DNA of 64,000 bases from Nonomuraea glycinis (GCF_014646515.1 NZ_BMNK01000011.1:84634-148633); one strand, 5' to 3'. Positions 8,107-18,749 are shown, counted from the first letter of the stretch. A program made the numbers and translations. The notes: generated by a model not told the origin, from the letters alone.

Positions 8107-8662
8107 GCTGCGGGGCGACGCGGGCCACGCAGCCCTCGATGTGGTCGTTGACCAGGCCGATGGCCTGCATCAGGGCGTAGGCGGTGGTGGGGCCGACGAA
8201 GGTGAAGCCGTTCTTCTTCAGGTCCTTGGCCAGCGCCTTGGAGGCCGGGGTGACGGCCGGCACGTCGGCCATCGACCTGGGCGCCGGCAGCGACGGGTCG
8301 GCGTAGCGCCAGACCAGGTCCGACAGGCCGCCGGGGAGCTCCAGGGCGGCCCTGGCGTTGACGATCGCCGCGCGCACCTTGGCCCGGTTGCGCACGATGC
8401 CGGCGTCGCCGAGCAGCCGCTCGACGTCCTGCTCGGTGTAGGCGGCCACCTTCGGGATGGAGAAGCCGTCGAACGCGGCCCGGAAGTTGTCCCGCTTGCG
8501 CAGGATCGTCAGCCACGACAGCCCCGACTGGAACGCCTCCAGCGTCACCCGCTCGAAGACCTTGTCGTCCCCTCGGACCGGCCGGCCCCACTCCTCGTCG
8601 TGGTAGGCGGTGTAGAGGGTGTCCGCAGTGGCTGCCCAGGCGCATCGGATGATCTCGGTCAT
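8093..8662 (-). CDS. tag: DNA-3-methyladenine glycosylase I (Tag)
   Basis: 189 aa. It carries the Tag zinc-binding set Cys7, His21, His174 and Cys178 (RCAW, YHDEEWG, DHIEGC) and the LEAFQSGLSWLTILRKR segment of the helix-hairpin-helix glycosylase fold. It excises 3-methyladenine from alkylated DNA. Its ATG overlaps the TGA of the upstream DivIVA-like gene (ATGA), so the two form an operon. The neighbourhood (DivIVA-like protein, tag, DUF3117) matches mycobacterial Rv1209-Rv1211. Confidence 0.92.
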   Translation of the reverse strand: MTEIIRCAWAATADTLYTAYHDEEWGRPVRGDDKVFERVTLEAFQSGLSWLTILRKRDNFRAAFDGFSIPKVAAYTEQDVERLLGDAGIVRNRAKVRAAIVNARAALELPGGLSDLVWRYADPSLPAPRSMADVPAVTPASKALAKDLKKNGFTFVGPTTAYALMQAIGLVNDHIEGCVARVAPQLSGR

Positions 8663-9537
8663 GGGCGCTCGTCCGAGGCCTTGCCATGCGCCACGCGCGC
8701 GGGCTCGCCGTCCCGCTCGCCCTCCCGCTCGATCTCGGGCTCGCCCGTCCGCCCGGCGTCCGTCCCGGCGGTCGTCTCCGCGCCCGGTGCGGTCGTCTCG
8801 GCGCCCGGTGCGGTCGTCTCGGCGCCCGGTGCGGCTGTCTTTGCGTCGCCGTCCTGGTCCGCGGCGGCCTCCTCGGTAGCCGGCGCCCGGTCTCCCCACC
8901 TGACGGGGGCCTGCTCGGGGTCGCCGTCCACCGCCTGCGGCAGGCGATCACCGGACTCGGGCGGCGAGCCCACCTCCCCCCACGTGGCGGGGGCGTGATC
9001 GGTGTCACCGTCAACCGCTCGCGGCCGGCGGTCACCGGACGCGGCCGGCGAGTCCACCTCTCCCCAGGTGGCGGGGGCGTGGTCGGCGTTGCCGTCCACC
9101 GCCTGCGGCAGGTGCTCGCCGGACTCGGTCGGCGAGTCCCCCTCCTCGGGCAGGTCTCTCGGCGCGGCGGGGGCCTCGGGCTCATGGTCGGTGCGCGGGC
9201 CGCCGCCAGGGGCCGCGTAGACCTCCTGGCGGGCGTACAGCCGCCTCGACAGCAGCTCGGAGACGCGCTGCTCCAGAACCGCGATCCTGGTGTCGCGGGC
9301 GCTGATCGCGGTGGCCGCTCGGCGCAGGCTCTCGTCGACCGACTGCGTGTGATAGCCGACGACGTTGACCGGCAGTTCGAGCGCCATGAGGTCGACGGCC
9401 GTCAGCTGCCCGGCTTCAGGAAGGTTGAGGGGTGGCACGTCCGGCGGGAACTCGGTCAGCTCACCGCCCTTGCCCAGGGAGACCAGCACCACGCAGATCA
9501 GGATGGCGAGCGCGGCGATGGCGAGTATGACCAGCAC
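8659..9537 (-). CDS. DivIVA-domain membrane protein with repetitive acidic tail
   Basis: 292 aa from the GTG at 9537. It has an N-terminal membrane helix (LVILAIAALAILICVVLVSL), then a DivIVA-type segment (LPVNVVGYHTQSVDESLRRA) and a short coiled coil ending near residue 98. The remaining two thirds is disordered and repetitive: three to four copies of a unit around LPQAVDGDxxxAPxxWGE and three exact copies of APGAETT. A role at the cell pole or division site is inferred from the DivIVA segment. The start is uncertain; an upstream in-frame GTG (about 9567) is possible. Confidence 0.75.
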   Translation of the reverse strand: MLVILAIAALAILICVVLVSLGKGGELTEFPPDVPPLNLPEAGQLTAVDLMALELPVNVVGYHTQSVDESLRRAATAISARDTRIAVLEQRVSELLSRRLYARQEVYAAPGGGPRTDHEPEAPAAPRDLPEEGDSPTESGEHLPQAVDGNADHAPATWGEVDSPAASGDRRPRAVDGDTDHAPATWGEVGSPPESGDRLPQAVDGDPEQAPVRWGDRAPATEEAAADQDGDAKTAAPGAETTAPGAETTAPGAETTAGTDAGRTGEPEIEREGERDGEPARVAHGKASDERP

Positions 9538-9607
9538 ATTGGCATCGTACTCATACCAGCAGGGCACGAGTCCCGCGCTTGCCCCGCCCGGTGCCGGACG
9601 GGACTCT

Positions 9608-10192
9608 TCAGCCCGCGGCCTCCCCCAGCTCCTCGACACTGGGCCGCACCGGCTGGGGACGGGCCTCCAGGTGGGCGAAGGCCTGCTCGACGGTGGTGGT
9701 CCAGGAGATGGCGTCGAACACGTTCGCCCGGGTGAACCCCTGGTCGTACATGCCGCTCACCAGGTCTTTGAGCGGCTGGTAGAGGCCCCACGGGTCGAGG
9801 ATCACCAGAGGGCGGTCGTGGATGCCGAGCACCCTGGCCGTCCAGATCTCGAACAGCTCCTCCAGCGTGCCGATGCCGCCGGGCAGCACGAGGAAGGCGT
9901 CGGAACGAGCGTCCATGACGCCTTTGCGCTCGCGCATGTCGGCCGTGACGATCAGCTCGCCGGAGTCCCGGTCGGCCACCTCGACGTCGACGAGCACCTG
10001 GGGGATCACCCCGACCGTGTGGCCGCCGCCGGCCCGCGCGGCCCTGGTGACGGCGCCCATGCAGGAGACGGTGGCACCGCCGCTCACCAGGGTGTGGCCA
10101 CGCCGGGCGAGCTCGGCACCGACCTCGGCCGCCAGGGCGAGGTATTTGTCGTCGATGTGCTGACTGGAGGAGCAGTAGACGCAGATGTTCAC
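9608..10192 (-). CDS. LOG-family nucleoside-monophosphate phosphoribohydrolase
   Basis: 194 aa. It has the LOG signature PGGIGTLEELFE and a Rossmann-like start (NICVYCSSSQ). Such enzymes release the base from nucleoside 5'-monophosphates, including cytokinin precursors. In the second motif the usual GGGxxGxMG appears as SGGATVSCMG, a mild departure. The GTG at 10192 starts just after the upstream LOG gene's stop (11 bases), so the two LOG genes form a tandem pair. Mycobacterial Rv1205 occupies a similar position. Confidence 0.87.
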   Translation of the reverse strand: MNICVYCSSSQHIDDKYLALAAEVGAELARRGHTLVSGGATVSCMGAVTRAARAGGGHTVGVIPQVLVDVEVADRDSGELIVTADMRERKGVMDARSDAFLVLPGGIGTLEELFEIWTARVLGIHDRPLVILDPWGLYQPLKDLVSGMYDQGFTRANVFDAISWTTTVEQAFAHLEARPQPVRPSVEELGEAAG

Positions 10193-10203
10193 GACGAGCC
10201 AGC

Positions 10204-11001
<798 letters not shown>

Positions 11002-11183
11002 ATCCGTCACGCTAGCCCTTCGACACACTTCCCACGGCCGCTCTGGCCTGCTGATACCCAGCTCTACCTCGGCTCGGGACCGTTCCCGGAGGCCGCTCGA
11101 AAGAATCTTGGAAAACTTCCCGTGAAACCTGGAACCGAATTTCGCGGAGCCTGCGTCTAACCGGCGAGGGTGCTGCTCGGGAC

Positions 11184-11231
11184 TGAAAGTGGCTCTCCCC
11201 GCCAAATGGCCGGCGAGGAGAGCCACTTTCA
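11184..11231 (-). terminator. Strong hairpin terminator after dapE
   Basis: Perfect 15-bp arms (TGAAAGTGGCTCTCC and its complement) enclose a further CGCC/GGCG pairing and an 8-base loop. It lies 17 bases past the dapE stop and separates dapDE from the LOG pair. No T-run follows. Confidence 0.75.
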
Positions 11232-11248
11232 CACTGTCCGGGGTCCTC

Positions 11249-12303
11249 TCACGACGCGAGCCAGGCGAGCATCGCCCGCTCACTGTCCACGATCTTCGCC
11301 AGTGACACGTATTCGCCCTGCTGGTGCGCCAGGTTGGGGTCGCCGGGGCCGTAGTTGACGGCCGGCACGCCCAGCGCCGAGAAGCGGGCCACGTCCGTCC
11401 AGCCCAGCTTGGCCCGGGGCGTGCCGCCGACGGCGGCGGTGAACGCGGCGGCCACCGGGTGGGTGAGCCCGGGGCGCGCGCCGGGCGCCGCGTCCACGAA
11501 GCGGACCTCGTAGCCGTCGAAGACCTCTCGCACATGCTCCTGGGCCTGCTCGATCGACAGGTCAGGGGCGAAGCGGTAGTTGACCGTGACCACGCACTCG
11601 TCCGGGATCACGTTGCCGGCGACGCCGCCGCGCACGCCGACCGCGTTGAGCCCCTCGTGGTATTCCAGCCCGTCGACGACCGGCAGCCGCTCCTGGTAGG
11701 CGTTGAGCCTGGCCAGCACCGGCTCGATGCCGTGGATGGCGTTGACCCCGAACCAGGACCTGGCGCTGTGCGCCCGCTTGCCGGTCACCACGATCTCGGC
11801 GCGCACGGTCCCCTGGCAGCCGCCCTCGATCACCCCGTCGGTGGGCTCCATCAGCACCGCGAAGTCGGCGCTCAGCCAGTCGGCGTGGTCGCGGGCCAGC
11901 CTGGTGAGGCCGTTGCGGTCGGCCTCGATCTCCTCGCAGTCGTAGAAGACGTACGTGACATCGCGGTTGGGGACGGGCACGGTGGCGGCCAGCTTGAGTG
12001 CGACGGCCACCCCGGCCTTCATGTCGGAGGTGCCGCAGCCGTAGAGGAGATCGCCTTCGACGCGGCTGGGCAGGTTGGCGGCGACGGGGACGGTGTCGAG
12101 ATGCCCGGCGATCAGCACCCGCTCACCACGGCCGAGCTCAGTGCGGGCGACGATGGTCTGCTCCGATCTGTCCACCTTCAGGTGAGGCAGCGCGGCCAGC
12201 GCCCGCTCCACCTGGTCGGCCAGCGCCTGCTCGGCGCCGCTCACCGACTCGATGTCGACGATCGCCGCGGTCAGCGCGCGCACGTCCTGCGTGAGATCCA
12301 GCA

Positions 12304-12304
<1 letters not shown>
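11249..12304 (-). CDS. dapE: Succinyl-diaminopimelate desuccinylase DapE
   Basis: 351 aa, M20 metallopeptidase family. Metal ligands are visible in GHLDTVP, CGTSDMKAG, the YDCEEIE glutamates and EPT; the dimerisation lid contains GKRAHSARSWFG. It hydrolyses N-succinyl-LL-diaminopimelate in lysine and peptidoglycan precursor synthesis. The ATG shares one base with the dapD stop (TGATG), so dapD-dapE is an operon ending in a strong hairpin. The pathway's transaminase, dapC, lies about 2.5 kb away. Confidence 0.93.
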
Positions 12305-13137
<833 letters not shown>

Positions 13138-13174
13138 GGGCACGGAGCCTATCTGGCCGGGTAGGTTTCTCAGC

Positions 13175-13996
13175 GTGCACCTGCGCTTCTCCCGAGGAGT
13201 CATCACCATCGCGGTGGTCGTCGTCGTCCTCGCGGTGGGGATCACCTTCGGCCTCTACCAACTGCTCAAGCGCGCCGACCCGATGGTCGTGCCCGAGGCC
13301 TACTGCACCGTGCGCACCCCCCTGGGCGACCGGGACCTGGACATCGAGCAGGCGCAGGTCTCGGCCACCATCGCGGCGGTCGCGGCCCGGCGCAAGCTGC
13401 CGGAGCGCGCCGTGGTGATCGCCTACGCGACGGCTCTGCAGGAGTCGAAGCTCTACAACGTCGAGTACGGCGACCGCGACTCGGTCGGCATCTTCCAGCA
13501 GCGCGAGTCCCAGGGCTGGGGGAAGAAGAAGCAGATCATGGACCCCGTCTACGCCACCAACAGGTTCTTCGCCGCGCTGGTCAAGGTCAAGGGCTACCGC
13601 AAGATGCCGCTGGCCGAGGCCGCCCAGGCGGTGCAGCGCTCGGCCGCCGGTGAGGCCTACGCGCCGCACGAGGAGGAGGCCAAGCTCCTCGCGCAGGCGT
13701 TCACCGGGCGCGTGCCCAAGGCCCTGCACTGCTGGTATCCGCCGGAGGCCGGGCAGAGCGCCACGCCGCGCCCCCGGGCGGGCGAGGCCCGCCGTCAGCT
13801 CACCCGGGCGCTCGGCAGCACGTCCATCACCAGCGCGCGGCGCGGCTGGCTGGTGGCCGCCTGGTCGGTGGCCCACGCGCAGAAGTACGACCTGCGCCGG
13901 GTCACCTACAGCGGCGCCACCTGGTCCAACGACATGCGCCTGACGGAGTGGCAGCAGGGCGGCAAGGCGGGCGCCAGGAAGGTCGAGCTGGCCTGA
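13175..13996 (+). CDS. Membrane-anchored lysozyme-like (transglycosylase-fold) protein
   Basis: 273 aa. After a short basic start comes one membrane helix (VITIAVVVVVLAVGITFGLY), then an extracytoplasmic domain. The segment ATALQESKLYNVEYGDRDS, followed by VGIFQQRESQGWG, resembles the catalytic-glutamate helix (Glu90) and GIFQ region of lytic transglycosylases. A conserved Cys pair (Cys44, Cys186) could form a disulfide. It probably acts on, or binds, peptidoglycan. This is a conserved actinobacterial family without an assigned function that I know of. Start GTG at 13175, with a weak GGTAGG upstream. Confidence 0.72.
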   Translation: MHLRFSRGVITIAVVVVVLAVGITFGLYQLLKRADPMVVPEAYCTVRTPLGDRDLDIEQAQVSATIAAVAARRKLPERAVVIAYATALQESKLYNVEYGDRDSVGIFQQRESQGWGKKKQIMDPVYATNRFFAALVKVKGYRKMPLAEAAQAVQRSAAGEAYAPHEEEAKLLAQAFTGRVPKALHCWYPPEAGQSATPRPRAGEARRQLTRALGSTSITSARRGWLVAAWSVAHAQKYDLRRVTYSGATWSNDMRLTEWQQGGKAGARKVELA

Positions 13997-14000
13997 CGGG

Positions 14001-14669
14001 TCAGGAGGCGCGGCTGACGATGGTGATCGAGCCGGGCGCCAGCGGCTGGGCGTAACTGGCCGTCCAGGAGGCGCCCTGGATGCGTTCGAAGGACAGCAGC
14101 CGCCCGTCGCCGGCGCGGTAGTCGGCGAAGTCGAGCAGGCCCCTGTCGGGCACGCCGGTGCTGCCCTCGGACCGGAACGCGGCGGTGCCCCGCTCCAGCG
14201 GGAAGAACTCGACGCCCTCCATGATCAGCATGCTGCGCGCCGGGATCATGCCCTCGGTGGGCACGTCGGTCCACAGCAGCACCTCGAGGTGGGTCGGCTC
14301 GCCGGGGGTCACGCCCCCGCGCAGCTCCACCGACAGCCACTGGATCCGCCGGACGCTGTCGCGCAGCCGGTATTCGACCCACTCCTGACCCTGCCAGGAG
14401 ACGTGCTTGGCGCCGAGCACACGGGCCGGCGACCCGTGCACGCCGATCTTGTCGCCCACCTTGATGGTGCGCGGGTCGACGTAGTCGGCACCGGCCCGCC
14501 CCGGCACGCTGACCGGCGCGGCCAACGGGGGCTCGGCGGGAACGACCTGCATTGGCTGCTCGGGCGTGCGGCCCTTCCTGTCCTGTCGCAAGGTGGCCAG
14601 GAAGGCCCCCAAGAGGAGGAGGACGGTGGCGACGCTCAGCCCGAGAACGACCATGGAGGTCATGCTCAT
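14001..14669 (-). CDS. DUF4178-domain membrane protein
   Basis: 222 aa. An N-terminal membrane helix (VVLGLSVATVLLLLGAFLA) is followed by a Pro-rich linker and a soluble DUF4178-type domain starting near KVGDKIGVHG and ending in a repeat-like second half (FADYRAGDGRLLSFE). Function is unknown; DUF4178 proteins often occur beside envelope or ion-channel-like genes in actinobacteria. GGAGCGAG precedes the ATG; an ATG two codons later is also possible. It is convergent with the lysozyme-like gene, with only 4 bases between stop codons. Confidence 0.75.
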   Translation of the reverse strand: MSMTSMVVLGLSVATVLLLLGAFLATLRQDRKGRTPEQPMQVVPAEPPLAAPVSVPGRAGADYVDPRTIKVGDKIGVHGSPARVLGAKHVSWQGQEWVEYRLRDSVRRIQWLSVELRGGVTPGEPTHLEVLLWTDVPTEGMIPARSMLIMEGVEFFPLERGTAAFRSEGSTGVPDRGLLDFADYRAGDGRLLSFERIQGASWTASYAQPLAPGSITIVSRAS

Positions 14670-14691
14670 CGTTCGGCTCGCTCCACTCGCG

Positions 14692-14707
14692 GTTAGCCTG
14701 GGCTAAC
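14692..14707. promoter_or_regulatory. Inverted repeat upstream of the DUF4178 gene
   Basis: GTTAGCC-TG-GGCTAAC, perfect 7-bp arms with a 2-base centre, 23-38 bases before the DUF4178 ATG. It faintly recalls half of an iron box (TTAGGTTAGSCTAACC) but does not match the full 19-mer. Confidence 0.3.
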
Positions 14708-14774
14708 GCCCGTTATCTATTTGTCCTGCAAGCGACCTCCGACCTCCCCGATGGAGAGCGCTTGAGGGGCGATA

Positions 14775-15845
14775 CTACTGGAGGCGGCGCACTGCCGCAC
14801 CGACGCGTTCGTCGGTGGCCGTCAGCGCGACCCGGATGTGCCGCTCACCTGCCGGTCCGTAGAACTCACCGGGGGCGACCAGAATGCCGAGCTCGGCGAG
14901 CCGGCTCACTTGGTCCCACGCGCTCCGGCCGTCGGACGCCCAGAGATACAGGCCTGCGGTCGAATGGTCGATGCGCCAGCCGGCCCGTTCCAGCACGGGC
15001 CGCAGGGCGGCGCGGCGGGCGGCGTAGACCTCGCGCTGCTCGTCGGCGTGCCGGTCGTCGCCGAGCGCCGCCGTCATCGCGGCCTGCACCGGGCCGGGCA
15101 TGAGCATGCCGGCGTGCTTACGGATCTCCAGCAGCCGCTTGACCAGGACGGGGTCGCCGGTCACGAACCCGGCGCGGTAGCCGGCCAGGTTGGAGCGCTT
15201 GGACAGCGAGTGCAGCGCCAGCAGGTTGTCGTGCGACCCCTCGCAGACGTCGGGGTGCAGGATCGAGATGGGCCGCTCTTCCCAGCCGAGCTCGATGTAG
15301 CACTCGTCGGAGGCGACCACCGCGCCGCGCTCGCGCGCCCAGGCGACGACCTTGCGCAGGTGCTCGGCGGGCAGCACCTTGCCGGTGGGGTTGCCGGGTG
15401 AGTTGACCCAGACCAGGTCCACGTGCTGCGGGCCGAGCGCGAGCAGGCCGTCGGCGGCCGTGGCGGCGGCTCCGGCCAGCCGGGCGCCCACGTCGTAGGT
15501 GGGATAGGCCAGCTCGGGGAAGACCACCCGCTTGGCGCCGAGATAGCTGGGCAGCCAGGCGACGAACTCCTTGGAGCCGATCACCGGCAGCACGTCCTGC
15601 TGCTCGACGATGACGCCCTGCCTGCGGCGCAGCCACCCGGCGGCCGCCTCGCGCAGCGCCTTGGTGCCGTGCGTGAGCGGGTAGCCGGGGCTGTTGGCCG
15701 CCTCCACCAGCGCGTCCTGGATGAGCCCCGGCACCGGGTCGACGGGGGTGCCGACCGACAGGTCCACGATCCCGTCCGGGTGGGCACGGGCGCGTTCCTT
15801 GTACGGCTCCAGCCGATCCCAGGGGAAGTCAGGCAGGTTCTTCAT
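14775..15845 (-). CDS. dapC: Succinyldiaminopimelate transaminase DapC
   Basis: 356 aa, class I/II PLP-dependent aminotransferase. The PLP lysine is in LSLSKRSNLAGYRAGF, and WVNSPGNPTGKVLP and SDECYIELGW give the cofactor-binding Asn and Asp/Tyr. The downstream position from fdxA is the mycobacterial fdxC-dapC order, which supports the DapC assignment over other aminotransferases. It makes N-succinyl-LL-diaminopimelate from the keto acid, feeding DapE. GGAG lies 5 bases before the ATG. Confidence 0.9.
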   Translation of the reverse strand: MKNLPDFPWDRLEPYKERARAHPDGIVDLSVGTPVDPVPGLIQDALVEAANSPGYPLTHGTKALREAAAGWLRRRQGVIVEQQDVLPVIGSKEFVAWLPSYLGAKRVVFPELAYPTYDVGARLAGAAATAADGLLALGPQHVDLVWVNSPGNPTGKVLPAEHLRKVVAWARERGAVVASDECYIELGWEERPISILHPDVCEGSHDNLLALHSLSKRSNLAGYRAGFVTGDPVLVKRLLEIRKHAGMLMPGPVQAAMTAALGDDRHADEQREVYAARRAALRPVLERAGWRIDHSTAGLYLWASDGRSAWDQVSRLAELGILVAPGEFYGPAGERHIRVALTATDERVGAAVRRLQ

Positions 15846-15948
15846 GGTTCTCCAGGGTCATCGGTCGGCGCGCCGCGGGTCGTAGTGCGCGCAGGCGAAC
15901 GACCCGCACGACACGGTGGCGCTGCCCCCGTCCGGGGGTGAAAGGCCG

Positions 15949-15973
15949 ACCCGCGGGCGCGTGGCCCGCGGGT
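15949..15973 (-). terminator. Hairpin between fdxA and dapC
   Basis: Perfect 10-bp arms (ACCCGCGGGC/GCCCGCGGGT) with a 5-base loop, 24 bases past the fdxA stop. A second small hairpin (CCCCC-GTCC-GGGGG) follows at 15925-15938. Together they could terminate or attenuate read-through into dapC. Confidence 0.6.
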
Positions 15974-15996
15974 GAGCCGCGACGTGAGGCGGCCGC

Positions 15997-16323
15997 CTAC
16001 GCCTCGGCGGCCTGCGGCGGCAGGACCGCCACGACCGGGTGGTCCTTCTCGATCTTGCCGACCTTCGAGGCACCTCCGGGAGAACCCAGGTCCTCGAAGA
16101 AGTCCACGTTGGCCTTGTAGAAGTCCTTCCACTGCTCGGGAAGGTCGTCCTCGTAGAAAATCGCCTCGACCGGGCACACAGGCTCACACGCGCCGCAGTC
16201 CACGCACTCGTCGGGGTGGATGTAAAGCATGCGCTCGCCCTCGTAGATGCAATCGACGGGGCACTCCTCGATGCACGCCTTGTCCAGGACGTCCACGCAA
16301 GGCTGCGCGATGACGTAGGTCAC
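15997..16323 (-). CDS. fdxA: 7Fe-8S type ferredoxin FdxA
   Basis: 108 aa. The first cluster motif, PCVDVLDKACIEECPVDCI, and the second, CVDCGACEPVCPVEAI, are those of the actinobacterial 3Fe-4S/4Fe-4S ferredoxins. It is a soluble electron carrier for reductases or P450s. The GTG at 16323 is preceded by AAGGAG at 6 bases. It is divergent from a small unknown gene and followed by dapC. Confidence 0.95.
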   Translation of the reverse strand: MTYVIAQPCVDVLDKACIEECPVDCIYEGERMLYIHPDECVDCGACEPVCPVEAIFYEDDLPEQWKDFYKANVDFFEDLGSPGGASKVGKIEKDHPVVAVLPPQAAEA

Positions 16324-16428
16324 CTCGAGCTCCTTCTTCTCCGCACCATGGCATGACTCTGACCGCGGTTTGCTACGCCCTAGTATTGCCGTGCTCACCA
16401 ACTGGCTGGAACGGAGGGTGGCAAACTC

Positions 16429-16659
16429 GTGGCCGCTCGCCTAGTGATCACTATCTCAGCCGCCGACGTGGGAGCCCGGATCACCACGCGCAGACGGGTG
16501 CCCGGAGGCTTCAGCGACGTCGTCGGGACGCTCGAATCGTGGGACGGCGGCGTGCTGCGGATCCGCAGGCGGGACGGGACGGTCGCGGAGATCTCCGAGG
16601 AGTCGCTGGTGGCCGGACGGGTGGTTCCGGCCGCGCCTCCTCGACCTGGGCGGCCGTAG
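16429..16659 (+). CDS. Small beta-rich domain protein, like the N-terminal domain of an actinobacterial GNAT protein
   Basis: 76 aa. The pattern VGARITTRRRVPGGFSDVVG, then LESWDGGVLRIRRRDGTV and EISEESLVAGRVVPAAP resembles the N-terminal SH3-like domain found in front of a GNAT acetyltransferase beside fdxA in Streptomyces (recalled, not checked). Here the frame stops right after that domain and an unrelated lipoprotein gene starts 17 bases later, so the acetyltransferase part is missing. It may be a free-standing domain or a relic. GTG start, with GGAGG 11 bases upstream. Confidence 0.6.
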   Translation: MAARLVITISAADVGARITTRRRVPGGFSDVVGTLESWDGGVLRIRRRDGTVAEISEESLVAGRVVPAAPPRPGRP

Positions 16660-16676
16660 CGGTAAGTATTCGTTGT

Positions 16677-17735
16677 GTGACCGTACGTACCTGCGCAGCC
16701 GTAACTGCCATCCTCGTCAGCGCCGGATGCGGCGCGTCGCCCGCGACGCCGGCCCAGCCCGGTAAGCCCGTCAACGTCAAGGCCGCCTCCATGAAGGAGG
16801 GGTTCGGGACCATGGAGCGGCTCGCCCAGGCCGCCAAGCAGGAGGGCGCGCTGACCGTGATCGCGCTGCCCCGTGACTGGGTGAACTACGGCGAGATCAT
16901 CGACACCTTCGCCGACACGTACGACATCGAGGTCAAGGAGCTGGAGCCCCAGGCGAGCAGCAGCCGCTCGCTCGACGCCGCCGCTCAGCTCAAGCCGGAC
17001 GTGTTCGATCTGACCCTGGACGTGGCGGTGTCCGGCGCGAGCAAGTTCGCGCGGTACAAGGTCCAGGGCTGGCAGGACCTGCCGGACCACATCAAGGACT
17101 CCGCCGGCGCCTGGTACGCCGCCTACGGCGGCTACATGTCCATCGGGTACGACCCCCGCGCCGTGCCCGCGCCCGCCTCCTTCGCCGATCTCGCCAAGCC
17201 CGGCTACAAGGTCGCGCTGGACGGCGACCCGCTGCGCTCGGCGGCGGCCTTCAAGGGCGTGATGGCCGCCTCCCTGCGCAGCGGGGTCCCGCAGCCGCGG
17301 CGCGGGGTGGAGCTGTTCGGCAGGCTGAAGAAGGCGGGGCAGCTGACCGATCCCGCCCACGCCAACACGATCGTCAGCTGGGACCATCTCAACGCCGCCC
17401 GCAGCGCCCAGGACGCCGGCTCCTGGAAGGTGACGATCCCCCGCGAGGCGCCGCTCGGCTCCTACCACGTACAGGCGATCAGCAAAACCGCGCCGCATCC
17501 GGCCGCCGCCCGGCTCTGGCAGGAGTTCCTCTTCTCCGACGAGGGCCAGAACCTGCTCCAGAAGGGGTACGCCCGGCCGGCGCGCGCCGAGGCCATGCTC
17601 ATGCGCGGCACCCTCGACACTGAGCAGGCGGCCAAACTGCCCGTCGCCCCCGGGCCTCCCGTGCTGCTGACGATCCCGCAGACCGACGCGGGTAAGTCCT
17701 ACCTGAAGAAGGAGTGGGCGCGAAACGTGGGGTGA
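16677..17735 (+). CDS. ABC transporter substrate-binding lipoprotein (spermidine/iron-type)
   Basis: 352 aa. A short signal peptide ends in a lipobox (LVSAGC, Cys18), so the mature protein is lipid-anchored outside the membrane. The body follows the class of periplasmic proteins binding iron, thiosulfate or polyamines (GALTVIALPRDWVNYGEII, later SIGYDP and LWQEFLFSDEGQ). No permease or ATPase gene lies nearby, so its transporter must be encoded elsewhere or the protein works alone. The GTG at 16677 has no strong ribosome site. Confidence 0.78.
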   Translation: MTVRTCAAVTAILVSAGCGASPATPAQPGKPVNVKAASMKEGFGTMERLAQAAKQEGALTVIALPRDWVNYGEIIDTFADTYDIEVKELEPQASSSRSLDAAAQLKPDVFDLTLDVAVSGASKFARYKVQGWQDLPDHIKDSAGAWYAAYGGYMSIGYDPRAVPAPASFADLAKPGYKVALDGDPLRSAAAFKGVMAASLRSGVPQPRRGVELFGRLKKAGQLTDPAHANTIVSWDHLNAARSAQDAGSWKVTIPREAPLGSYHVQAISKTAPHPAAARLWQEFLFSDEGQNLLQKGYARPARAEAMLMRGTLDTEQAAKLPVAPGPPVLLTIPQTDAGKSYLKKEWARNVG

Positions 17736-17838
17736 TACCCAAGTGACTTGATATGTCGCAGAGACAATCTGGCTCTAAAGTGAAATCGACAGCACGGCCA
17801 CGGGGGCCCGATGTCTGATGAATGAGAGCTGATCCGTC

Positions 17839-18615
17839 TTGCGATATGACACACCGAGCTTGGAGCGGTGGAACAGTCGCGCCTACGACAGCAGCTTCGG
17901 CTACGTGTCCACGCAGGGCGCGCCGCTGGTCGACCTGCTCGACCCGCAGCCCGGCGAACGCGTGCTCGACCTCGGGTGCGGCACCGGCGTGCTGACCGCG
18001 CAGATCGCCTTCCGCGGCGCGGAGGTGCTCGGCATCGACGGCTCCGCCGGGATGATCGAGAAGGCTCTGGCGCAGTATCCCGGCATCAACTTCATCGTCG
18101 GCGACGGGCACGACTTCACCGTGGCCCGGCCGTACGACGCGGCTTTCTCCAACGCGGCGCTGCACTGGATGAGCCGCGACCCCGCGGCGGTCGTCGGCAG
18201 CGTGCGCGAGGCGCTCGTGCCGGGCGGCCGCTTCGTCGCGGAGATGGGCGGGGCGGGCAACTGCGCCGAGTTGACCACCGCCATGCTCACCGCCTGGCGG
18301 GAGTACGGCCTGCGCGAGCCCGAACTGCCCTGGTATTTCCCCACGCCCGCCGACTACGCCCGCCTGCTGGAGCGGGAGGGTTTCCTGGTGCGGCTGCTGG
18401 AGTACTTCGACCGGCCCACCCCGCTCGACGAGTGCCCCGGAGGGGCCGCCGACTGGGTGCGGGTGTTCGCCGCCTCTGCTCTCGAAGGGCTGCCGCCGGA
18501 TCTTGTCGAGCCCCTGCTCCAGCGGGTGAACGAGTTGGCCGCGCCGGCGCTGCGCAGGGAGACGGGCTGGATGGCCGACTACGTGCGTCTGCGGTTCGCT
18601 GCCGTTCGACGCTGA
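17839..18615 (+). CDS. Class I SAM-dependent methyltransferase
   Basis: 258 aa. It shows motif I VLDLGCGTGVLTAQIA, the acidic end of strand 2 (VLGIDGSAGMIEKA), and FSNAALHWMSRDP, typical of the ubiquinone/trans-aconitate methyltransferase-like group. The substrate is unknown. The start is TTG at 17839, with a weak GAGAG 10 bases upstream; no better in-frame start exists. It precedes the helicase cassette on the same strand, separated by 134 bases. Confidence 0.8.
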   Translation: MRYDTPSLERWNSRAYDSSFGYVSTQGAPLVDLLDPQPGERVLDLGCGTGVLTAQIAFRGAEVLGIDGSAGMIEKALAQYPGINFIVGDGHDFTVARPYDAAFSNAALHWMSRDPAAVVGSVREALVPGGRFVAEMGGAGNCAELTTAMLTAWREYGLREPELPWYFPTPADYARLLEREGFLVRLLEYFDRPTPLDECPGGAADWVRVFAASALEGLPPDLVEPLLQRVNELAAPALRRETGWMADYVRLRFAAVRR

Positions 18616-18749
18616 TGCGTAGTGCATGATGCGTAGGGCTGTTTTGCCGGACTATGGTCTGTTCGTAGGCGCGAGATGATGGCATCGCTACTCGACGGTG
18701 AAGAGCCCGCGACGAAACGGCGGCGTGAGGGGCTGGTGAACGGAACGGG

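Noticed and set aside
14692..14707. An iron box (IdeR/DmdR operator)
   Set aside because: Only the central TTAGCC/GGCTAA dyad fits; the full 19-bp consensus is not met.
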